Below are positions 37,678 to 47,310 of a stretch of 64,000 nucleotides of DNA, in pieces. A program made the position numbers and the translations under genes. The stretch spans positions 95,030 through 159,029 of the forward strand of contig CAIKBL010000064.1 of the NCBI GenBank assembly GCA_903825645.1. Reading direction: 5' to 3'. The stretch is from an uncultured Pseudomonadota bacterium (lineage in GTDB: Bacteria > Pseudomonadota > Gammaproteobacteria > Ga0077536). The notes below the pieces were generated by a model, which saw only the letters and a list, made by a program, of their open reading frames with translations, was not told the origin of the DNA and ran no database searches. Each line of letters starts with the position of its first letter. The first letter of the stretch is position 1.

Positions 37678-38733
37678 TTATCCACGGGCTTCAAGAATCA
37701 TATTGGTCGGCGTTTCCGTCGCCCGGCGAACCTGCGCGAAGCCGCCTGCCTTGATCACCTCCGTTAGGCGCTTTTCGCCGGCCTGCGCGCCTAGGCCTGC
37801 GCGACCCGGCTGGCTCAGAGACGCCGGAACACAAACCATGGTGGAGAAGGCGAGGAAGGCGCGCCCCACAGGATTCATATTGGCACTCAGGCTATCACCC
37901 GCATTCGGTTCGACAATCATCCAAAGACCGTCCGGCTTAAGGCGCTTCCGCACCTGGCGGGCGGCGCCTTCGGGATCGCCCATGTCGTGCAGACAATCGA
38001 AGAAAGTAACCAAATCATACCCCTCGCCAGGAAAATCCTGCGCCGAGCCCTGTTCGAAAGACACATTGGACAGCCCTTCCTGTCGGGCGAGCTCGCGCGC
38101 GTGGTCAATCGAAGGTTGATGGTAATCGATGCCCACAAATCGAGAGTTCGGGAACGCCTTGGCCATGAGCCGCGTGGACAGTGCGTGACCACACCCCACA
38201 TCTGCCACTTCGGCGCCGCGCTGCAGCCGCGCCACCATGCCATCAAGTGCCGGCAACCAGTGATCGATCAAATTCGTGCGGTATGCCGGTCCGAAAAACC
38301 GCTCGGTGCCGCAAAACAAGCAGGTACTGTGCGCGCCCCAGGGGACGCCCGCCCCGGATTTAAATGCCTCAGCGATTTTCGGCTCATCGTGATAGAGGGA
38401 CGCGACCGAATAATAACCTCCCGCAAATGCTGCCGGACTATTCGGATCGGCAAAGACCGCCGTCTGCTCCGGAGAGAGGGAAAAAGTCTCATTGAGGGGA
38501 TCGTAGTCGATGTATTGCATGGCTGCTTGGGCGTGCAGCCACTCGCGAAGAGAACGCTCGTCCAAGCCCAGATGTTCTGCAAGTCTCACTGCGTTGAGCG
38601 GCCCATGGTCCGCGAGACCGCGGTAGATACCCAGCCGATCGCCAAGCAGCACGAGCGCACCCTGCGCGGCTGCCCCCAGATCCCCCAGCATGCGGAAAAC
38701 CAACGTATTCAATTTATCCATATCAACAGACAT
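37678..38733 (-). CDS. Methyltransferase with N-terminal winged-helix domain
   Basis: 351 residues. The first ~100 residues (YRGLADHGPLNAVRLAEHLGLDERSLREWLHAQAAMQYI) form the dimerisation/winged-helix part of plant-O-methyltransferase-like and mycobacterial methyltransferases; the rest is a class I SAM fold with VADVGCGHALSTRLMAKAFP and FVGIDYHQPSIDHA. Acts on an unknown small molecule. ATG 38733 is chosen; the TTG-like upstream option is weak. Same strand as the quinone reductase and RraA genes. Confidence 0.85.
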   Translation of the reverse strand: MSVDMDKLNTLVFRMLGDLGAAAQGALVLLGDRLGIYRGLADHGPLNAVRLAEHLGLDERSLREWLHAQAAMQYIDYDPLNETFSLSPEQTAVFADPNSPAAFAGGYYSVASLYHDEPKIAEAFKSGAGVPWGAHSTCLFCGTERFFGPAYRTNLIDHWLPALDGMVARLQRGAEVADVGCGHALSTRLMAKAFPNSRFVGIDYHQPSIDHARELARQEGLSNVSFEQGSAQDFPGEGYDLVTFFDCLHDMGDPEGAARQVRKRLKPDGLWMIVEPNAGDSLSANMNPVGRAFLAFSTMVCVPASLSQPGRAGLGAQAGEKRLTEVIKAGGFAQVRRATETPTNMILEARG

Positions 38734-38784
38734 GTAGCGGTACCCCCTAGGTCCCATTTGACGATCGACTTTAGCCCGCCGGGA

Positions 38785-39456
38785 TCACTGTCGCACCGGC
38801 CCCTCAAAGCGCAGCGCACTCTCGCGGCCTGCTATCAAATTCGCATAATGCTCTTCAAAGTTAAGCATCGACAACAGATTTTCGCCCGCGGCGAGACGCA
38901 CCATCACGGAACGTTCACGGGCCTCAATGTCAGTAGCGATAGGCAGCAAAGCCGCCAACTCCTCCGGAGCCGCGACAATAACACCGTCCTCATCTCCAAA
39001 CACGATATCACCGGGGTTCACCGTAACACCCCCACACTGCACGGGTTGTTGGACCGGGAACAGCGTCGCGATCGAGCCCGCCACAGGCGTGGCACTGCGC
39101 GCATAAACCGGGATATCCAGGGTTCGCAAGGTCGCCGTATCGCGCACAGGACCATCCACCACGATCCCTGCCAGTCCGCGGCGCTGAGCCTCCAAACCAA
39201 ACAACTCACCGAGGACTGCGCGCCGACTGCCACGGGTATCGACGATCAGGACATCGCCTGGTTGCGCTTGATCGAGCGCCACGAGCACAGTCATGAAGTC
39301 TTCCCGGCAAATCAAGGTGAAGGCTCGTCCAACAAGCTTTTGGCCTAGCCGCAAGGGGCGAAGCCCCGCATCCATGATTCGAATATTTTTATCTGCATCG
39401 GCGAAATGTGACGTTTCGAGCGTGGCAAGACGTTGCCTGAGGGTAACAAAGTCCAT
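38785..39456 (-). CDS. RraA-family protein (aldolase/regulator fold)
   Basis: 223 residues. Signature QPGDVLIVDTRGSRRAVLGELFGLEAQRRGLAGIVVDGPVRDTATL, with the Arg and Asp that bind metal and substrate in HMG/CHA aldolases, then GVTVNPGDIVFGDEDGVIV. The family mixes RNase E inhibitors (RraA), 4-hydroxy-4-methyl-2-oxoglutarate aldolases and demethylmenaquinone-annotated proteins. Among catabolic genes an aldolase role is more likely. Start ATG 39456. Confidence 0.88.
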   Translation of the reverse strand: MDFVTLRQRLATLETSHFADADKNIRIMDAGLRPLRLGQKLVGRAFTLICREDFMTVLVALDQAQPGDVLIVDTRGSRRAVLGELFGLEAQRRGLAGIVVDGPVRDTATLRTLDIPVYARSATPVAGSIATLFPVQQPVQCGGVTVNPGDIVFGDEDGVIVAAPEELAALLPIATDIEARERSVMVRLAAGENLLSMLNFEEHYANLIAGRESALRFEGPVRQ

Positions 39457-39868
39457 GGCGGTATCCGGAGAGAGTGATAATGCCCCTCAGTGTACCCGAG
39501 CAAACCGGGACTTGGGCGCTCGCAGAAGGTCCGCCAACGTCAGGATCCCTACGTACGAGCTTGCGCCCCTGACCGTCAGCAGACGGTTAGGCCTGTCCTC
39601 CGCCCGGCGTGTGCCTGACTCTATATCAGACGGCAATGCGAAGATTCGCTGAGCGACGGCGCGCGCGTTGCCCGCCACCCCCTGCTATTCGAACCGGAAC
39701 CCTTTGGAAGGCTGCTAAGCACACGGTCCCCAAAATAAGTCGCAACGTGTCCGTCATGCCTGCAGGCAAAAGGAAATAGGTTCGCGTCTTCTATTGGATA
39801 TCTCGTCAAAAAACGCCCTAATCACCGTATTGGGCGCAATCATCTAGGGTGATGGACCAAGACCCGGA
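39457..39868. other. Intergenic, no gene seen apart from a terminator
   Basis: 412 bases. The right end carries a terminator for the NTF2-fold gene. The rest holds no supported gene. Confidence 0.5.
39808..39836 (-). terminator. Rho-independent terminator
   Basis: Reading on the - strand: CGCCCAAT, loop, ATTAGGGCG (8 pairs with one bulge), then TTTTTT. It is about 33 bases after the stop of the 39869-40285 gene. Confidence 0.8.
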
Positions 39869-40285
39869 TCAGGTAAAGCGGACCGTCCGTGCTGCATCGT
39901 GTGCGATGACACTGACAATCTGCCAAGTCCCCGCCCGCTGGTGCAACGTGTAGATAGCACCCAGCAGCTCAATCACTGAGCCGTCGCCGCGGTAGCGTGT
40001 CCAGTGCATTGAGGCAATAGCGAGCACCGCGGACAGGTGGGAGGCAGAAAGATTCGCATAGACTGAATGTGTGAAGTTGTCCTGCGCGAGACGTCTTCGC
40101 ATCGACCCGAAGAAAGCGTCAAACTCGACTTCGGTATTGATCGGATGGTTGCCAGCATCACTGACAAAAATACAGGGTAACGCATAAAGCGCGCGTAACC
40201 GCTGTAGATCACCCGCGCCGAAGGTAGTGGCTACAGCATCAAAAAATGCGGTGATGCCGTCCAGCCTCGCAGAATCAACCATCAT
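39869..40285 (-). CDS. NTF2-fold protein (DUF4440/SnoaL-like)
   Basis: About 138 residues. Pattern: ITAFFDAVATTFGAGDLQRLRALYALPCIFVSD, then EVEFDAFFGSMRRRLAQD, LAIASMHWTRYRGDGS and RAGTWQIVSVIAH, a small alpha+beta cone. Cytoplasmic, role unknown. Starts ATG 40285 or 40282 after AGGG. Followed by its own terminator. Confidence 0.68.
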   Translation of the reverse strand: MMVDSARLDGITAFFDAVATTFGAGDLQRLRALYALPCIFVSDAGNHPINTEVEFDAFFGSMRRRLAQDNFTHSVYANLSASHLSAVLAIASMHWTRYRGDGSVIELLGAIYTLHQRAGTWQIVSVIAHDAARTVRFT

Positions 40286-40365
40286 TCTGCCCTTTTGCGT
40301 CAATTCCAATCCCCCAATCCCCCGGCGGCGCCATGCCACCGAGGGAAGCTGTCCCGCGGTCGCGC

Positions 40366-42201
40366 CTACTTAACAGCCAGTCCGTCCATGTCACCCTGCT
40401 CACGCCAAGCGCCGAGCATATCGTAGAACTGCACCGGCCCCCCGGGGAAATGCCCTTCAAAAAACCCTTCGCCCCGATCGGCTTTTCCTTCCGCGTTGTA
40501 GTATCCCGGCGTGCATCCCTTCAGATACGAAGACATCATGCCAGGCTGCCTGACGGTACGAACCCACTCCATCTCCGCTTCAGGGGTCGTTTCTACGGTC
40601 TGAGCACCGCAACCCAGCACCTGGCTAACGATATAACTGATATGAATCGCCTGCCAGTTCAACATGTAAGTCAAGTTGGGTGCCAACCCGGTCTGGGTTA
40701 ATCCCATGTGGAAGCAGTTGGGAAATCCGTGGCTGAGAAAACCATGGTAGGTCCGCATGCCGTTGGCCCAGTACGCTGAAAGCGATTGCCCATCGCGCCC
40801 ATAGACTTCGAACTCCGCTCGGCGTGTGTAGGCCGTGCCCACCTCAAAACCTGTCGCAAAAATGAGGCAATCCACCGGATACTCGACGCCGTTGACGACA
40901 ATGCCATGCGCCGTCACGCGCTCCACACCTGCGCCTCCCGTATCCACCAACGTCACATTCGGTCGGTTAAAGGTCGGCAAAAAATCATCGTTGAAAGTCG
41001 GGCGCTTGCACCATTGCTTGTACCAGGGCTTGAGCGCCTCTGCGGCTGCGGGGTTCTGGACCAGCTTCTCGACGCGGTCACGGATCCCGTTCATCTTGCG
41101 GAAATCAGCGATCTCCGCCATCAGGGCCAGATCCTCTGCGCTCAAACCGGAATCGGTGGGGATGGCCAGTAATTCGCCCAACGCCTTGAAGAGATCGGTC
41201 CACCGGTCCGCGACCAAATCCTCTTCTTGGGGGATTCCGCTCAGGATTGACGCAAAGTTATGATTGCGCCGCGCCTGCCACCCTGAGGTCAGACTTTTCG
41301 CCCACTCCGGGTCCGTCGGCTTGTTACCTCGTTCATCAATTGCTGAAGGTGTTCGCTGAAACACGTAGAGTTGTTTCGCATAGCGCCCAACAGCCGGCAC
41401 GCACTGAATGCCCGTGGCGCCTGTGCCGATTATCGCAACACGTTTATCTCCCAGTTTGTGAAGATTGCCGGTGGAATCGCCACCGGTGTAATCATAATCC
41501 CAGCGGCTGGTATGAAATGTATGGCCCTGAAAACTCTCGATGCCCGGGATCGCCGGCAATTTCGGGCGGTTGAGGGGGCCGCTGCACATGATGACAAAGC
41601 GCGCCTTGAAGTGATCACCTCGATCGGTTCGGACCTGCCAGCGGGCGGTTGCTTCATCCCAGGTCGAGGTCTCGATTTGCGTCTGGAAACACGCGCGCTC
41701 ATAGAGGTTGAAGTGTCGACCTATGCGTTGGGCGTGGGCAAAAATTTCGGGTGCAAAGGAATATTTTTCCTTCGGCATGTAACCGGTTTCTTCAAGCAAC
41801 GGCAGATAAATGTAAGACTCTATGTCGCATTGCGCACCAGGGTACCGATTCCAATACCAAGTTCCGCCAAAATCACCCCCACGTTCGACGATCCTGAAAT
41901 TAGTGACGCCCGATTCCTGCAATCGCGCCGCTGCCAACATCCCACCGAAACCGCCGCCGACGATCAAGACTTCCATTTCTTCAACGATCGGATCGCGATG
42001 GATTTCTGTTTCTATATACGGATCGTCTATAAAGCGCTCGAGATCACCAGTCACTTCTCGATACTGCGCATTACCGTCTGGCCGCAACCGCTTCTCTCGC
42101 TCCGCGAGGTAGCGGGCGCGCAACACTTCGGGATCGAAACCCAGCTCCTGAACAGTCGGTCGTTTGAACACAGGACGGGCATCAGCAGGATTTGCAGCCA
42201 T
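40366..42201 (-). CDS. FAD-dependent Baeyer-Villiger-type monooxygenase
   Basis: 611 residues. FAD site [17 protein letters not shown], the [19 protein letters not shown] segment, the BVMO fingerprint [18 protein letters not shown] (FxGxxxHxxxW), NADPH site [15 protein letters not shown], and [23 protein letters not shown]. Converts ketones to esters or lactones with NADPH and oxygen; the closest known group includes cyclohexanone, cyclopentadecanone and steroid monooxygenases. ATG 42201 with AGGAG 9 bases upstream. The substrate is unknown. Confidence 0.92.
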   Translation of the reverse strand: MAANPADARPVFKRPTVQELGFDPEVLRARYLAEREKRLRPDGNAQYREVTGDLERFIDDPYIETEIHRDPIVEEMEVLIVGGGFGGMLAAARLQESGVTNFRIVERGGDFGGTWYWNRYPGAQCDIESYIYLPLLEETGYMPKEKYSFAPEIFAHAQRIGRHFNLYERACFQTQIETSTWDEATARWQVRTDRGDHFKARFVIMCSGPLNRPKLPAIPGIESFQGHTFHTSRWDYDYTGGDSTGNLHKLGDKRVAIIGTGATGIQCVPAVGRYAKQLYVFQRTPSAIDERGNKPTDPEWAKSLTSGWQARRNHNFASILSGIPQEEDLVADRWTDLFKALGELLAIPTDSGLSAEDLALMAEIADFRKMNGIRDRVEKLVQNPAAAEALKPWYKQWCKRPTFNDDFLPTFNRPNVTLVDTGGAGVERVTAHGIVVNGVEYPVDCLIFATGFEVGTAYTRRAEFEVYGRDGQSLSAYWANGMRTYHGFLSHGFPNCFHMGLTQTGLAPNLTYMLNWQAIHISYIVSQVLGCGAQTVETTPEAEMEWVRTVRQPGMMSSYLKGCTPGYYNAEGKADRGEGFFEGHFPGGPVQFYDMLGAWREQGDMDGLAVK

Positions 42202-42316
42202 GAGCGAACTCCTTTTCTTTTGGATGGGCATGCCCTAACTCTATAACGCGCTCACCTCTAGTTGAAACAAGAATTTTACGCTGCAGTGCGGTATTTTTGT
42301 TTTGAGGGAAAAGTTC

Positions 42317-43174
42317 CTACAACAATGCATCCGCATAGGCGTCGATAGTGCGCTCCATCGCAACCTGTCCCGGGACAAACGCCGCCAAGACCACTTGATC
42401 GACTCCGGCGTCCTCGTAACGCCGCAACATGTCCCGATCGCAGCGATTCGCATACGGCGACACAACCAGCTGCACATCTGCGAACGAACGTCCTTCGCGC
42501 TCGCAGTGTCCTTGTAGCAGCGCGCACTTTTCCGGCATTTCTTCTGGCAACACGTTGACCCCGTACCAATGTCCGAAGCGAGCAACCCGACGCAGCGCAG
42601 CCGTGCCCTCACCACCAAAATAGAGCGGTGGGTGTGGCCGCTGAACTGACTTTGGATACTGCCAGCTCTCGGGCAGGGTATAAAACTCTCCCGCATACTG
42701 TACCGATCCCTCCTGCCAAAGCGCCTGCATGACACGCAGGTAGTCATCCGCCCGCGCACCCCTGCGCGCAAACGGCACACCGAGCGCCTCAAACTCCTCG
42801 GCGAGCCAGCCGACGCCAATCCCAAAATCGAATCGTCCGCCCGAGAGCACATCAAGATCCGCAGCCTGCTTAGCCGTCAGCGCCGGATTACGTTGGGGCA
42901 GCACAACAACGCCGGTCGCAAGCCGCAGCCGGGTGGTGTGCGCTGCGATAAAGCTCAGTAAACCGAACGGTTCGAGACCGAGCAGTGTCGGGTCTACCGG
43001 AAAGGCGCCATCCTGTGCATACGGATAGGGGGACGCGATGAATTTCGGAATCAGAATATGGTCAACGGCCCATATCGCGTGAAATCCGCGGGCCTCGATC
43101 CCTCGGGCCATACGCGCGACGTAATCTGGCGCGGCGGTTTCACCGCCGAAAAGCGGCATCAACCCGATTTTCAT
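42317..43174 (-). CDS. LLM-class (F420-dependent-like) oxidoreductase
   Basis: 285 residues. Barrel start KIGLMPLFGGETAAPDYVARMARGIEARGFHAIWAVDHILIP, then RLRLATGVVVLPQRNPALTAKQAADLDVLSGGRFDFGIGVGWLAEEFEALGVPF, which is the signature of a common F420-type subgroup (TIGR03619-like). ATG 43174 with AGGAG 10 bases upstream. A gene on the same strand, the BVMO, follows after 115 bases. Confidence 0.87.
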   Translation of the reverse strand: MKIGLMPLFGGETAAPDYVARMARGIEARGFHAIWAVDHILIPKFIASPYPYAQDGAFPVDPTLLGLEPFGLLSFIAAHTTRLRLATGVVVLPQRNPALTAKQAADLDVLSGGRFDFGIGVGWLAEEFEALGVPFARRGARADDYLRVMQALWQEGSVQYAGEFYTLPESWQYPKSVQRPHPPLYFGGEGTAALRRVARFGHWYGVNVLPEEMPEKCALLQGHCEREGRSFADVQLVVSPYANRCDRDMLRRYEDAGVDQVVLAAFVPGQVAMERTIDAYADALL

Positions 43175-43857
43175 CACTTAGCACTCCTTTGATTGAACAG
43201 TAAAAGAGGTAATCATCATATTTCACCCGCTCGATTTTCTTGGGTAATTCCCTGGCAAATCGCACAGTGCTCAGGCCAACGAAGGCAGCTCGAGTCGAGT
43301 AAATTATCATGTTGCTTCGCTCAACCCTATTCAACAGACGGGAGAACAGTGGTCGGAGTTGCTGTGAAATTTCGCAAGTGCCCGCGCGAGCGGACACGGC
43401 TTCTGCCGCCATACTTTATAGTGGTCAGCGTGGAGTACTGAAGAATATCCAGTGCGGTTATGGCGATTTGGTGTGAGCGCCAATGACGCCCTAACGTCCG
43501 CATCATCAGCCGTCCGAAGTGATTGCTATACGACCGAGGCAGACACCGAACATCCTAGATGGCCACCGCTCCGATGGTTTAGGGGATCCGCCTTACATAG
43601 GGTATCTAGATACTTCCTCCGTTCGCGACTGAGCTGCTTCGGGTGCCTCTCAGCGAGACCGATCAAATCGGGCGCTTGGCGGTTGAACTCATGTGTGTAT
43701 TCTGGATCTCCCAGACAGTTGTCTAGGCGCGTCACCTAACCGCCATAGAAAGACAACGACTCCTCACGCCGGTCGCTGAACGAACGGGAAAAACCTAGAT
43801 GCCGACACCCCCTAGGGTCTATCCTGCGCACCTATTCCTGATCGACTCTAGCTCCCC
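43175..43857. other. Intergenic, no gene seen
   Basis: 683 bases between diverging genes. The open frames on either strand show no family or ribosome site. Possibly decayed sequence. Confidence 0.45.
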
Positions 43858-44475
43858 ATGCCAACCCGTTCACTCTTTCCGACGATTGTTTATAGCGCAC
43901 CACTGCAGACACGTCCCGCACACGCCTTGAATACACGTCTATTGGCCGAATGTCTGCAACTTCGGCTTGACGATCGGGCAGGTCAACGCTGGTCAAAGAA
44001 AAACTATGCGGGGGGATACACTTCCTACAGCTCTGCACATCGCATGCACCAGATCTCGCCTACCTTCGTGGACTTGTCCCGGAAACTTAACCGGCATGTC
44101 GAAAAATTTGTGGCGTCCCTGTCCCTCGACTTGTCTGGCCGACCCTTGGTCATGACGGACTGTTGGGTGAATATCATGCCCTTTCGGGCGGCTCACACCA
44201 GCCATCTACATCCCCTGTCGACCATCAGCGGAACCTATTACGTCCAGACTCCCCCCGGATGCGCAGGCCTTAAATTCGAAGATCCTCGTCTCGATCGATT
44301 CATGGCCGTCCCCCCTTCTCATAGCTCAGCACGAGGACCCGCTCGGGGCTGGGCTACACTCCCGGCCCAAACCGGCCACGTGATCCTCTTCGAGAGCTGG
44401 TTACGTCATGAAGTCGCGGCCAGTAGCATTACCGAAGAGCGTATAAGCATCAGCTTCAATTACAATTGGTTTTGA
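43858..44475 (+). CDS. 2OG-Fe(II) oxygenase, TIGR02466 type
   Basis: 205 residues. SLFPTIVYSAP start; iron ligands His and Asp in HTSHLHPLSTISGTYYVQTPPG and LKFEDPR; the distal His in ESWLRHEV, and the 2-oxoglutarate Arg in ERISISFNYNWF. This family of putative dioxygenases is seen next to phage or polysaccharide genes, with unknown substrates. ATG 43858 has no clear ribosome site. Confidence 0.88.
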   Translation: MPTRSLFPTIVYSAPLQTRPAHALNTRLLAECLQLRLDDRAGQRWSKKNYAGGYTSYSSAHRMHQISPTFVDLSRKLNRHVEKFVASLSLDLSGRPLVMTDCWVNIMPFRAAHTSHLHPLSTISGTYYVQTPPGCAGLKFEDPRLDRFMAVPPSHSSARGPARGWATLPAQTGHVILFESWLRHEVAASSITEERISISFNYNWF

Positions 44476-44797
44476 ACGGTCTGGTCTAATCGGAGTCATC
44501 ACACGGCCCTCCCTAGTCGGGTCCTGATGAGGGATGCTGACGAGCCAGAAACACGACCTTTCGGATTACCGACTAGGTGAGGGAGACGAAGGAATGCAAT
44601 CGTGGGCTTCTGGGCCGCCGAATCAATAGCGACAACGAAGATAGGTCAAGTAGACCATACATCCGGACTCGACTGACGACGCGCACTCGACCAAATGACA
44701 GCCGAGGGGTAGCGAGCAAAAAATTTCGGGTGAGCACAAAAAAAAAGATGGTGTCAGTACTCCAAAACTTAAGGCGTCTCGGAGTACTGACCAACAC
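44476..44797. other. Intergenic with a terminator for the - strand gene
   Basis: 322 bases between two converging genes. The terminator at 44738-44791 is the only clear element. Confidence 0.55.
44738..44791 (-). terminator. Strong Rho-independent terminator
   Basis: GTCAGTACTCC at 44753-44763 pairs perfectly over 11 bp with GGAGTACTGAC at 44781-44791 (17-base loop). On the - strand it is followed after a few bases by a run of nine T (A-run 44738-44746). It ends the SMP-30 gene. Confidence 0.9.
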
Positions 44798-45736
44798 TCA
44801 GATCGTATAGTGCAGTTTCAGCCCCGGACGCGGCCACTCAAAGGCCACCAGCTTACCTGTCCCCGAGAGAGTCGCATACGCCGTACGCAAATCTTTACCA
44901 CCAAAACAGATGTTGGTTGTGAGCGGATCTGGCATCGGAAAGTGCTCGACATGTTTGCCGTCTGGGGAAATCGAGGTGATGCCGCCGTTGATAATCGTCG
45001 CGACGCAAACGTGCCCGGCACTATCGACCGCGAGCGAATCCAATAATTGATACCCCGGCAGGCCTGTTAGCAACGTGGCGCCTCCTGGTCCTTCCAGTAG
45101 GGGTCCACCGACACCCTTACCGCGTACCAGTTCGCCAGGACCTGCAACTTCCCATTGCCACACGCGAGAAGTGAAGGTTTCGGCGACGTAAAGGGTCTTA
45201 TCGTCGGGGGCTAAACCGATACCGTTAGGGCCATCCATTGGGAAGACGACTTCCTTGATCGAAGAGCCATCGATTTTGGCGTAGAAAATACCCGTACGAT
45301 CGCGCGAGCGATCATAGGTTTTTCCAAAATCGGTGAACCAGAAGCCTCCGGCTTTGTCGAACACGATGTCGTTCGGTCCCTTTAGATAATGGCCGTCGCA
45401 TTGCGTATACAAGGTTTCGACTTTCCCGGTCGCCATGTCGACGCGCTGAATGCTTCCGCGTGTGTAGTTATGTGGCGTATGGCCGGGGATCGTCATGCCA
45501 TCCATTTCCATCCACTCGAAACCACCATCATTGCAGATGTAGACGTTACCATCGGGCCCGACCGCGGCGCCGTTAGGACCACCGCCAGTCTCCGCTATCA
45601 CTTGGAGCTTGCCATCTGGTTTTACTCGCGTGAGCGTGCCGCGTTTGATTTCGACCACCAGCACGCTACCATCGTCGAGCGCAATCGGCCCCTCCGGAAA
45701 CTGTAATCCGCACGCGATTTCTCGAATCTTTACCAT
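44798..45736 (-). CDS. SMP-30/gluconolactonase family lactonase
   Basis: 312 residues, six-bladed propeller. Family strands: CGLQFPEGPIALDDGSVLVVEI, ETGGGPNGAAVGPDGNVYICNDGGF, the Ca-ligand segment GPNDIVFDKAGGFWFTDFG, and GPNGIGLAPDDKTLYVAETFTSRVW. Hydrolyses sugar or other lactones; the Glu, Asn and Asp metal ligands are present in order. ATG 45736 with AAGGAT 8 bases upstream. In catabolic clusters with BVMOs it often opens the lactone made by the monooxygenase, but here they are 2.6 kb apart. Confidence 0.92.
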   Translation of the reverse strand: MVKIREIACGLQFPEGPIALDDGSVLVVEIKRGTLTRVKPDGKLQVIAETGGGPNGAAVGPDGNVYICNDGGFEWMEMDGMTIPGHTPHNYTRGSIQRVDMATGKVETLYTQCDGHYLKGPNDIVFDKAGGFWFTDFGKTYDRSRDRTGIFYAKIDGSSIKEVVFPMDGPNGIGLAPDDKTLYVAETFTSRVWQWEVAGPGELVRGKGVGGPLLEGPGGATLLTGLPGYQLLDSLAVDSAGHVCVATIINGGITSISPDGKHVEHFPMPDPLTTNICFGGKDLRTAYATLSGTGKLVAFEWPRPGLKLHYTI

Positions 45737-46723
45737 GTGAATATCCTTTCAATACTTGAATCGAAGATAAATGCCGGCCAACCATGATCCAGCCAACATC
45801 CCGGAAGCGACACACATCTCTCGGCACACAATGCGGTCGAACCACAGCGTTGGACGTCCAGCCGTTCCCCAACGGAATAGCATCATATTTTTTCTGCGCG
45901 AGAACTTATACCGCCGAGAATTCTCCGCAAGGCAAAACTGCAGAACAAAAACTTACCGCGCCGCAATAAAAAACAGCCAGCGTGTGTGGCCGGACCGTAG
46001 ATACTCAGATACTACAACCGTTTCAACATCCGACAACGTGGACCACGCGAGGGGCAATTGGGCTGGCGCCCCGCTGGGTAACGTGAAATCGCGAACTCTA
46101 GGCGTGCGATTGATCTATTAGCCGATCGTCCATGCAGCCCTCCCTCAAACGTTGACACTCGGCTCCCACGTGGCGATCTGCGAGAACGCTCGCGAAACAA
46201 CTGCTCCGAATATTTCTCCGCACGTCCTCACGCTCGAAAAAGTTTCGTCAGCGTCTTTCCGAAGCCGTCGAAAATGACGTACCTATGCATTTGCCTACTC
46301 TCTATCTTGACTCAAGAAAGAGACTTCCACCAACAAATGGGCGGGCGGTTACGCTTTCTCGGTCCGCGAGTAATTAAGCGGCTATAGCCGTGCAGCGTCT
46401 TGGTGGAAGAACCAAGTCTCGCAAGGCTCATTAAAGAAACGCAGACCGTGAATCAGCGGGGATTCGGCATGACATTCCGAGCAGAACAGCACCGCCCTAT
46501 AGGGCTATCGAAAGAGGATCCTAGGCGAGCACTCCATGCCGCCGGACACAGTACGGCCAGCAAGCGGTTTGCGGCAAATCATGAGGCATCATCCTGGCGC
46601 CCCGTTTTCTCGGGCCGTAGCGCTAGCGCTGCTCGCTGTCTTATCGGCGGTCTCAAACCTACCGCTCGCCTCGGCGCTGCTCCCGTTTTGCGGAAAAGCC
46701 ACGGCGTCATACGACACCAGCGC
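45737..46723. other. Large gene-poor region
   Basis: 987 bases with no confident gene. A frame at 46581-46769 (+) encodes a possible secreted peptide of about 62 residues (basic start, hydrophobic AVALALLAVLSAVSNLPLASA), but has no ribosome site and overlaps the end of the lipoprotein gene opposite. Confidence 0.45.
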
Positions 46724-46924
46724 TTATTTGCCGAACTCCGAACAAAACGGTCCTTCGTGTGCACTGTAATTCGCAAGACAGTCCTTGGTCTGCCCAGTAT
46801 GGGTGTCAATAACGACATAATTTCGATCAGAAATCCGAAAAGCCCGATAGCGCGGCACATCATCGGAAAAATCACACGCACTCAGCGTCGCGACAACCGC
46901 AAGTATCACCAGTACCTTTAACAT
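46724..46924 (-). CDS. Small lipoprotein, 66 residues
   Basis: Short hydrophobic signal (LKVLVILAVVATLSAC) ending in the lipobox LSAC, so Cys17 should be acylated. The mature 50 residues have one more Cys pair (CLANY, PFCSEFG) and a DTHTGQTKDC segment, no known domain. Start ATG 46924 has GAGAGGG about 6 bases upstream. Expected in the inner leaflet of the outer membrane (Asp is at +2: DFSDD, an inner-membrane retention signal in enterics, so inner membrane is possible). Confidence 0.72.
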   Translation of the reverse strand: MLKVLVILAVVATLSACDFSDDVPRYRAFRISDRNYVVIDTHTGQTKDCLANYSAHEGPFCSEFGK

Positions 46925-47310
46925 ACCACCCTCTCTTGAAATGGCGCACAGGCTATGCGCTCTTATTCTTTATAAAAATTCAGTTACGGTTTCTTCAGGT
47001 TCCTTGTCGAAACGAAATTTCCGCGACCCAACCCCAGTCGACTATGATTAATCGTATCAAAGCGCCCGTCTTGTGAACAAACCGAATGACCGGCGGAGTA
47101 ATTTTCCGTGGTCTTGGCCGCGGAGTGCCAATTTCGCCGACTGTCGCCCTCCTGGATTGGGAGGAGACGCAGCTTAGTTCGCTTAAAATGGCGTGCCCTA
47201 TTCAGCACACTCGATTCGGATGCCCCAAAGAAGGGACACCGTTGGGCGGGTCCCCAAAAAAACACTTAAATAACGATTCTATTTGTCGGGATTTGCGCGC
47301 AGTCGATAAC
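46925..47310. other. Intergenic, no gene seen
   Basis: 386 bases between the lipoprotein and the co-polymerase genes, both on the - strand. It should hold the lipoprotein promoter. Confidence 0.45.

Noticed and set aside
37987..39348. A 453-codon open frame on the + strand
   Set aside because: It is antisense to the methyltransferase and RraA genes, which have clear families; its protein is His/Arg/Gln-rich without domains.
39685..39710. tRNA-like TTCGAACC segment
   Set aside because: No acceptor stem, anticodon arm or matching 5' half nearby.
41371..42246. A 291-codon open frame on the + strand
   Set aside because: Antisense to the Baeyer-Villiger monooxygenase gene; no family resemblance.
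46400..46921. A 173-codon frame on the + strand
   Set aside because: Antisense to the small lipoprotein gene and without domains or a ribosome site.
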